Shown here: piece after piece, positions 3,928 through 8,323 of the stretch | How the letters are laid out: each line of letters begins with the position of its first letter | Numbering within the stretch: the stretch's first letter is position 1 | Source of the DNA: Pseudomonadota bacterium | Lineage (GTDB): Bacteria > Pseudomonadota > Alphaproteobacteria > Caulobacterales > Caulobacteraceae | DNA: 8,323 nucleotides | Reading direction: 5' to 3' | Assembly (NCBI GenBank): GCA_023445705.1 | Contig: JAEXKM010000272.1 | Coordinates: 1-8,323 of the forward strand | Position numbers and translations under genes: made by a program | Notes under the pieces: generated by a model | What the model was told of the DNA's origin: nothing | The model's database searches: none | What the model saw: only the letters and a program-made list of their open reading frames with translations

Positions 3928-6438
3928 TTAGAACCGGTACTGCAGCTCCACGCCGTAGGTGCGCGGCTGGATCAGGCCGCGGGTGATGGCCGTGTCCGTT
4001 TGACGCAGGTAGGTCACGCCGCCCACCTCCAGGCCCGGGTTCGGGTTGCCGAACACCGCGGTCGGGTTGGTGGACGAGGTCGAGGTGTAGCCCTCTTCCT
4101 TGGTCAGGTTCTTCACGTAGCCGATGAGGGTGTAGCGGTCCTGGCCGTCCTTCCAGAGGACCCGCAGGTCCGCCGTGCCATACGACGGCACCGCGAAGGC
4201 GGGGTTGTCGAACGGCTGGTAGGTCGTCTCGTCGGTCCAGGTGTAGGTGCCCGACAGGATCAGCGAGCCCGGCTCGAAGTCGAAGGTGTAGTTCGCGTTC
4301 AGGGCGAACTTGTTTTCCGGCGACTGATAGATCTTCGAACCGGCCAGGTCCTGGAACACCAGCAGAGCGCCGTTGTTCACCGCCGAACCGCCGGCCGGGC
4401 GGGCCGAGGGCAGTAGGGCGCTCGGGTCGGCCGGGTCGTAGTAGCAGCAGCCGTTGGTGATCTCGGTGTGCAGATAGCCGTACGAGGCGGAGATCTGCAG
4501 CGGCTGGATCGGTTGCCAGATGGCTTCCAGTTCCAGGCCGTAGGCCTCGGCGTCCACGTTGACGAAGTTGTTCGCGGCCGCGGTGCCGGCGGCGTTGAGC
4601 TGCGACAGGTTGAGCTGCAGGTCCTTGAAGTCGTTGAAGAACGCCGAGCCGTTCAGGATCAGGCGGCCGCCGATGGTCGACTTCCAGCCAATTTCGTAGG
4701 CGTTGACGGTCTCTTCGTCGGCGGTCGGCTGCGGGGCCAGGGTGCCGAGCAGGAAGCCGCCCGACTTATAGCCACGGCTGTACTTGGCGTAGACCAGGGT
4801 CTTGTCGCTCGGCTTCCAGTCGAGGTTGATGGTCCCGGTGACGGCGTCCCAGCTATCCGACAGGTTGCGATAGTTCTGCACGCCGGGGGTGTTGGGATCG
4901 GCGTCGGTCGACACGTCCACCGCCGCGGCCCCGAAGGCGCTGGTCGGGTTGAAGAGGATCAGACGCTGCTTTTCGTAGCCGTCCTTTTCGTCCTTGGTGT
5001 AGCGCAGGCCGGCGGTCAGGGCGAACTGCTCGTTGAACTCGTAGGTCGCTTGGCCGAACACGGCCCAGGCCTTGGATTCCAGCTCGGACTGTGCGTCGAA
5101 GAAGTTGCGCGAGGGGTTCGCAGCCTGCTGGCCGATCCCCGTCACGCCGGTTGCGGCGCTGTAGTAGAACAGCGGCTGGGCCAGTTGCGCCTGCAGCGGG
5201 CTCGCGAGCTGGATCCGCTGCCTGTATTCTTCCTTGTACTGATAAAGACCGAGGATCCACTTCAGCGGGCCGTCGCCGTTGGACGACAGGTTGATCTCGT
5301 TCGAGAAGTAACGCTTGTGCTCATCGAAGTCGGTGGTCAGGTCGCTGAACACCGCCACGTTATTCATCAGGTAGGAGTCAGTGCGGTTGGTGGCGTCATA
5401 GTCGCCGCCGGTCTGGTAGTTGTACTGCTGGAAACCGCCGATGTACTTCAGCTCAGCCCACCCCAGGTCGTAGGTGACGGTGGTGGTGAAGAGGTGGTTG
5501 CCGCGCAGTTGGCCGTAGCCGTCGCGGTTGGTCGATTGGGTGTAGGGATCCTTCACGCCGGGGTTGGGCGTGGTCGCTCCGAATTGGCCGTTGGGCACCA
5601 GGCCGCCGATCGGCTGGAAGAAGCGCGTGGTGTCATAGGGCGTGATCAGGTTGGCGAGGCGATCGCCCACGCCGGTGCTGTCGTCCCAGTTCGACCGCGA
5701 GTAGCGGGCCCAGATGCTGAGCTGGTCGGTCGGCTCGGCTTCGGCCTGCAGTTCGAAATAGGTGCGCTTGATGGTGGCGCCTTCGTTGCCGCTGCCCTCG
5801 TTCTTGATGAAGCCTTCGCGCTGCCAGTCCTGCGATCCGCCGATCTTGAAGCGTAGGTTGTCGGCCACCGGCAGCGACACCACGCCCTCGATCTTGGTGC
5901 GGTCGTAGTTGGCGTAGCCGGCGCGGATCTCGCCGGAGAAGTCGTGCGAGGGGCGCTTGGAGATGGTGTTGATGGCGCCGCCCATGGCGTTGCGGCCATA
6001 GAGCGTGCCTTGCGGGCCGCGGAGCACTTCCGTCCGCTCGACGAACAGCGGGCTCTTGAACAGCTCCGACGACGAGGCGGAGTAGAAGCCGTCGGTGTAG
6101 CCGGCCACGCCCGGGTCGTTGCCGATGTAGTAGGTGTTGCGGCCGGCGCCGCGCAGCGAGACGCGGTCGGTGCCGGAATAGTTCATGCCCGGCGTGAAGT
6201 TCACGAAGTCCTGGATGTTGGTCATCCCGCGCACGTCGCGCTGGGCGGAGGTGTAGGCCGAGACGGCGACCGGCACGTCCTGCAGCGCCTGTTCGCGCTT
6301 TTCGGCGGTCACGACCAGTTCTTCGATCTGGAACGACTCGGTCTCTTGGGCCGCGGCCGGCGTGGAGATCGCCATGAGGGTCAGGGCCGAAGCGCTCAGG
6401 CCGAGCAGCGCGCGCAGGCGCATTCCGTTCTTCGTCAT
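3928..6438 (-). CDS. TonB-dependent outer-membrane receptor
   Basis: An 836-residue receptor that would import an unidentified substrate across the outer membrane using TonB/ExbBD energy. Residues 1-30 form a Sec signal peptide (basic start, hydrophobic core, cleavage near STPAAAQ). A TonB-box-like stretch, EELVVTAEKRE (39-49), is followed by the plug domain (about 50-162), ending in the signature VLRGPQGTLYGRNAMGGAIN (138-157). A 22-strand-type beta-barrel (about 170-836) ends in YGVELQYRF with the terminal Phe needed for barrel assembly. ATG 6438 is chosen over in-frame upstream starts (the open frame reaches 6558) because GGAGG (6446-6450) lies 7 bases before it and the signal peptide starts there. 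The only cysteines are an adjacent pair, C664-C665, probably in an outer loop. The substrate cannot be told from sequence; this class is often tied to plant- or algae-derived nutrients, but that is not evidence here. Confidence 0.95.
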   Translation of the reverse strand: MTKNGMRLRALLGLSASALTLMAISTPAAAQETESFQIEELVVTAEKREQALQDVPVAVSAYTSAQRDVRGMTNIQDFVNFTPGMNYSGTDRVSLRGAGRNTYYIGNDPGVAGYTDGFYSASSSELFKSPLFVERTEVLRGPQGTLYGRNAMGGAINTISKRPSHDFSGEIRAGYANYDRTKIEGVVSLPVADNLRFKIGGSQDWQREGFIKNEGSGNEGATIKRTYFELQAEAEPTDQLSIWARYSRSNWDDSTGVGDRLANLITPYDTTRFFQPIGGLVPNGQFGATTPNPGVKDPYTQSTNRDGYGQLRGNHLFTTTVTYDLGWAELKYIGGFQQYNYQTGGDYDATNRTDSYLMNNVAVFSDLTTDFDEHKRYFSNEINLSSNGDGPLKWILGLYQYKEEYRQRIQLASPLQAQLAQPLFYYSAATGVTGIGQQAANPSRNFFDAQSELESKAWAVFGQATYEFNEQFALTAGLRYTKDEKDGYEKQRLILFNPTSAFGAAAVDVSTDADPNTPGVQNYRNLSDSWDAVTGTINLDWKPSDKTLVYAKYSRGYKSGGFLLGTLAPQPTADEETVNAYEIGWKSTIGGRLILNGSAFFNDFKDLQLNLSQLNAAGTAAANNFVNVDAEAYGLELEAIWQPIQPLQISASYGYLHTEITNGCCYYDPADPSALLPSARPAGGSAVNNGALLVFQDLAGSKIYQSPENKFALNANYTFDFEPGSLILSGTYTWTDETTYQPFDNPAFAVPSYGTADLRVLWKDGQDRYTLIGYVKNLTKEEGYTSTSSTNPTAVFGNPNPGLEVGGVTYLRQTDTAITRGLIQPRTYGVELQYRF

Positions 6439-6445
6439 CAAGTAT

Positions 6446-6450
6446 CCTCC
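6446..6450 (-). promoter_or_regulatory. Shine-Dalgarno GGAGG that fixes the receptor start
   Basis: On the minus strand GGGAGGAT precedes the ATG at 6438 with 7 bases between GGAGG and the start codon. It is the strongest ribosome-binding site in the window and discounts the longer reading from 6558, whose extra 40 residues are not signal-peptide-like. Confidence 0.85.
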
Positions 6451-6567
6451 CAGGACGGGGGCGTTGATCGCCCTTCCTTGATCCGTCCGCATGATGTTGA
6501 GGGGCGCGGGGAGGCGCCGGGGAACGGGACCCTCCGCCCTGCTCCCGGCTTCCGTCAATGTGACGCT

Positions 6568-6589
6568 CGATAAGTGATCAACGATAAGT
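6568..6589. repeat. Direct octamer repeat CGATAAGT, 14-bp period
   Basis: CGATAAGT occurs at 6568-6575 and again at 6582-6589, with the palindrome TGATCA between (6575-6580). Seen from the receptor gene it reads ACTTATCG twice, 130-151 bases before ATG 6438. It could be tandem half-sites for a regulator, or duplicated promoter -10-like elements. Confidence 0.45.
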
Positions 6590-6592
6590 TCG

Positions 6593-6649
6593 CAGTTTTG
6601 TCATGATGTGGCGAAAATACCGCGTTTTCAAATTCACTGCACAAAACTG
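6593..6649. promoter_or_regulatory. Concentric interrupted dyad, candidate operator
   Basis: Outer arms CAGTTTTGT (6593-6601) and ACAAAACTG (6641-6649) are perfect 9-bp inverted copies; inner arms GAAAA (6613-6617) and TTTTC (6625-6629) are inverted about the same axis, at 6621. The intervening bases do not pair, so a binding site for a symmetric protein is more likely than an RNA hairpin. It lies 155-211 bases before the left-hand receptor's ATG and overlaps the promoter candidate at 6603-6631. Confidence 0.5.
6603..6631 (-). promoter_or_regulatory. Weak sigma-70-like promoter candidate for the receptor
   Basis: On the minus strand TTGAAA (6631-6626) is followed after 17 bases by CATCAT (6608-6603): five of six and four of six matches to the general consensus at ideal spacing. 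It lies in the AT-rich stretch within the dyad, so a protein bound there would control it. Matches of this quality can occur by chance. Confidence 0.28.
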
Positions 6650-6771
6650 ACCAACGTTCGGTTTCGGCTTGGCAATGTTTGGGAAAGCATTTCGACGTTC
6701 TCGCAGGCGGGCGGGCGGGCGCCGTACCGTCGCCACAAAAGCGCCGTGAGCCGGCTGTCGATCAGGCAAAG

Positions 6772-6802
6772 AAAAAGGCCGCCAACCCGGAGGTTGGCGG
6801 CC
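6772..6802 (-). terminator. Intrinsic terminator of the right-hand receptor gene
   Basis: An 11-bp perfect stem (GGCCGCCAACC at 6777-6787, GGTTGGCGGCC at 6792-6802) with a 4-base loop, followed on the minus strand by TTTTTC. It begins 23 bases after the TAA stop at 6826-6828, so the two receptor genes are probably not one operon. Confidence 0.88.
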
Positions 6803-6825
6803 CAGTGGTTACTTTTACTGGGGGT

Positions 6826-8323
6826 TTAAAAGCGCTTCTGCAGCGACACGCCGTAGGTGCGCGGCTCGGTGTAGAAGGTGTTCCGGAACCGGCCCGACGA
6901 GTCGTCGGTCAGGTAGAAGTCTGTGATGGCGTCCTCGTCGGTTGCATTTTTGACGTAGGCGCCGATTTCCCAGCCCAGCCGCGGATTGGCGATGGTCAGC
7001 GTCAGGTTGACGTTGTCCCAGGAGTTAATCCGATCGGCTTCGCTGTTGTAGATACGGGCGAAGGTCTTGGTCTGCTTGTAGTAGTCCCCGCGGAACGTCG
7101 CAGCCCAGTCGTTCCCGAACTGCCACGTGTATTCCGCGCCCAGCGAGATCGTCCAGTTCGGCGCGTTCGGCAGTCGGTTGCCGTCCAGGTCGACCGGGAC
7201 CCCGTCGGAAACCAGCCCGCCGAAGGCGTTGGTGCCGACCGCGGTGGCGCCGTTGAACACAGTGCCCGCGCCGGCGGTCGAGGCCGGGGTGCAGGTGCCG
7301 AGCAGGGCGAAGGGGTTGTTGAGCGCATTGGAGATCGTCAGCGCCGTCTGCGCGGCCGCCATGGAGACGACGCAGGCCGAGGCTTCGGAGGACTTCACCG
7401 CCACCAGGCCCGGATCGCTCTGGGTCCGGTTGAAGATGTCGATGGAGGTGCCGCCGTCGATCTTGGTCTCAAGCCAGCCGATCGCCGCGTTGAGCCGCAG
7501 GCCGTCCAGCGGTTGCCAGACCGACTCGACTTCGACGCCGTGGATCTTCGCGTCGATGTTCTCGTTGATCGACGTCCGGTTGACGATCTTCGAAACCTGA
7601 TAGCCCTTGTAGTCGTAGTTGAAGATCGAACCGTTCAGGGTCATGCGACCGTTGAGCAGCGTGTTCTTCATCCCGATTTCGATGGCGTTCACGAACTCCG
7701 GCTCGAAGGACTCTGGCGGGCAGCTCACCACCGACGAGCAGGCCGGGTTAAGGCCGCCGGCCTTATAGCCACGCGAGTAGAACGCGTAGATCAGGCTGTC
7801 GTCGGTGAAACCGAGGTCCGGCTTCCAGTCGAAACCGAAGCGGCCGGTGGTTTCCTTGAACTGCACCTTCAGGATCGGGTCCGAGGTTCCGGGCGGGCCC
7901 ATGACGCCGAAGCCGGGCTTGCCGAGGGACACCTCGTGGTTCTGAACTTCCTTCTTGTCGTCGGTGTAACGCAGACCGAGAGTCCATTTGAAGGTCTCGG
8001 TCATCTGCCAGTAGAGCTCGCCGAAGATGGCGCTCGACCTCAAGTCATACGGCGCGTAGTTATCGTAATAGTTGTGGCCGGTCCGGTCCGGTTCCTGGCT
8101 GGGGTCGATGCTGATGCAGGGACCCGGGCCCACGCAGTTGGGGTTGCCCGTCGTGAGGAAGTTCTGCACCTGGTACCAAGCGGTGCCGGTGTTGAACATG
8201 ACGTAGTAGTCGCCATGGCCCGTGAACCGCAGAAGGTTGCCGCCGATATTGAAGTTCAGCGGACCGTCGAAGTTGGATTGCAGTCGGACTTCGTGGCTCC
8301 ACTGGGTGCTCTTGCCCCAGGAG
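6826..8323 (-). CDS. TonB-dependent outer-membrane receptor, N-terminus outside window
   Basis: The frame is open from the TAA at 6826-6828 to the window edge, so this is the C-terminal 499 residues of a receptor whose signal peptide, TonB box and plug lie beyond. The methionine at 8199 is internal: codons upstream of it read on as typical barrel sequence (WSHEVRLQSNFDGPLNFNIG). Other receptor hallmarks are FKWTLGLRYTDDKKE, YAFYSRGYKAGGLNP, FVNAIEIGMKNTLLNGRM and the terminal EPRTYGVSLQKRF with C-terminal Phe. Six cysteines form three likely pairs (codons near 8135/8117, 7739/7721 and 7373/7292), probably in outer loops. It shares with the left-hand receptor a near-identical final motif and general layout, which fits divergent paralogues of one large family. 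Substrate unknown. Confidence 0.94.
   Translation of the reverse strand, partial: SWGKSTQWSHEVRLQSNFDGPLNFNIGGNLLRFTGHGDYYVMFNTGTAWYQVQNFLTTGNPNCVGPGPCISIDPSQEPDRTGHNYYDNYAPYDLRSSAIFGELYWQMTETFKWTLGLRYTDDKKEVQNHEVSLGKPGFGVMGPPGTSDPILKVQFKETTGRFGFDWKPDLGFTDDSLIYAFYSRGYKAGGLNPACSSVVSCPPESFEPEFVNAIEIGMKNTLLNGRMTLNGSIFNYDYKGYQVSKIVNRTSINENIDAKIHGVEVESVWQPLDGLRLNAAIGWLETKIDGGTSIDIFNRTQSDPGLVAVKSSEASACVVSMAAAQTALTISNALNNPFALLGTCTPASTAGAGTVFNGATAVGTNAFGGLVSDGVPVDLDGNRLPNAPNWTISLGAEYTWQFGNDWAATFRGDYYKQTKTFARIYNSEADRINSWDNVNLTLTIANPRLGWEIGAYVKNATDEDAITDFYLTDDSSGRFRNTFYTEPRTYGVSLQKRF

Larger units (their letters stand above)
6439..6771. other. Receptor-receptor intergenic region, no gene supported
   Basis: About 330 bases lie between the terminator of the right-hand receptor and the start of the left-hand one. 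I see no convincing gene; small open frames on both strands (6578-6769 minus, 6608-6829 plus) lack good ribosome sites and sensible composition. The stretch 6568-6690 is markedly AT-richer than its surroundings, as a promoter would be, and holds the direct repeat and concentric dyad listed separately. A GC-rich run with four G-tracts is at 6706-6719. The leader from about 6595 to 6439 is long (near 155 bases). Confidence 0.6.

Noticed and set aside
4468..5856. 462-codon plus-strand open frame opposite the receptor gene
   Set aside because: Antisense shadow of a well-supported TonB-dependent receptor; Val/Gly/Leu-rich with no recognisable domain.
6706..6719. Possible G-quadruplex (GG-C-GGG-C-GGG-C-GGG) on the plus strand
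   Set aside because: One tract has only two Gs and such runs are expected by chance in a high-GC genome; no positional link to a gene start.
6578..6829. Small open frames on both strands in the receptor gap (63 and 73 codons)
   Set aside because: No good ribosome sites, atypical composition, and they overlap the AT-rich regulatory stretch and the terminator.
8060..8199. Methionine at 8199 as the start of the right-hand receptor
   Set aside because: The frame continues upstream to the window end as typical beta-barrel sequence, and there is no signal peptide or plug after this methionine.

Overview
This window looks like chromosome from a GC-rich alphaproteobacterium, most likely Caulobacterales (Caulobacter/Phenylobacterium-like). 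The clues are very high third-position GC, a general-stress sigma (EcfG/SigT-type) promoter consensus, a DUF883-type stress protein, a serralysin-like RTX protease, and two tandem TonB-dependent receptors of the 'EELVVTAEKRE' type that are abundant in this group. The taxonomic call is inference; there is no rRNA or marker gene here.

Layout: the left edge (1-457, minus) holds a DUF883/ElaB-like membrane-anchored protein whose last codons overlap a possible next gene running off the window. Upstream of it is an exact GGAAC-N16-CGTT promoter. At 712-924 (plus) is a lone 70-aa zinc-ribbon-like protein. It converges on a 537-aa M10 serralysin-type metalloprotease with RTX repeats (944-2557, minus), and a 12-bp perfect hairpin lies at the junction. 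Next upstream (2644-3741, minus) is a 365-aa protein with a histidine-kinase-like N-terminal half whose phospho-acceptor His and ATP-binding Asn residues appear lost, fused to an intact receiver domain. A strong bidirectional terminator (about 3871-3911) separates this block from two TonB-dependent outer-membrane receptors on the minus strand (3928-6438 complete; 6826-8323 truncated by the window end). Each receptor gene ends in its own intrinsic terminator. The region between them (6439-6825) carries a concentric 57-bp dyad and an octamer direct repeat, good candidates for control of the downstream receptor.

Functionally the genes are envelope- and environment-facing: stress-induced membrane/ribosome protein, secreted protease, signalling protein, nutrient uptake receptors. 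Terminators and regulatory gaps between them suggest mostly separate transcription units rather than one operon. I see no mobile element, CRISPR array, tRNA, rRNA or clear novel multi-gene system. The observations most worth a second look are the degenerate kinase-receiver protein, the EcfG-type promoter, and the dyad region between the receptors.
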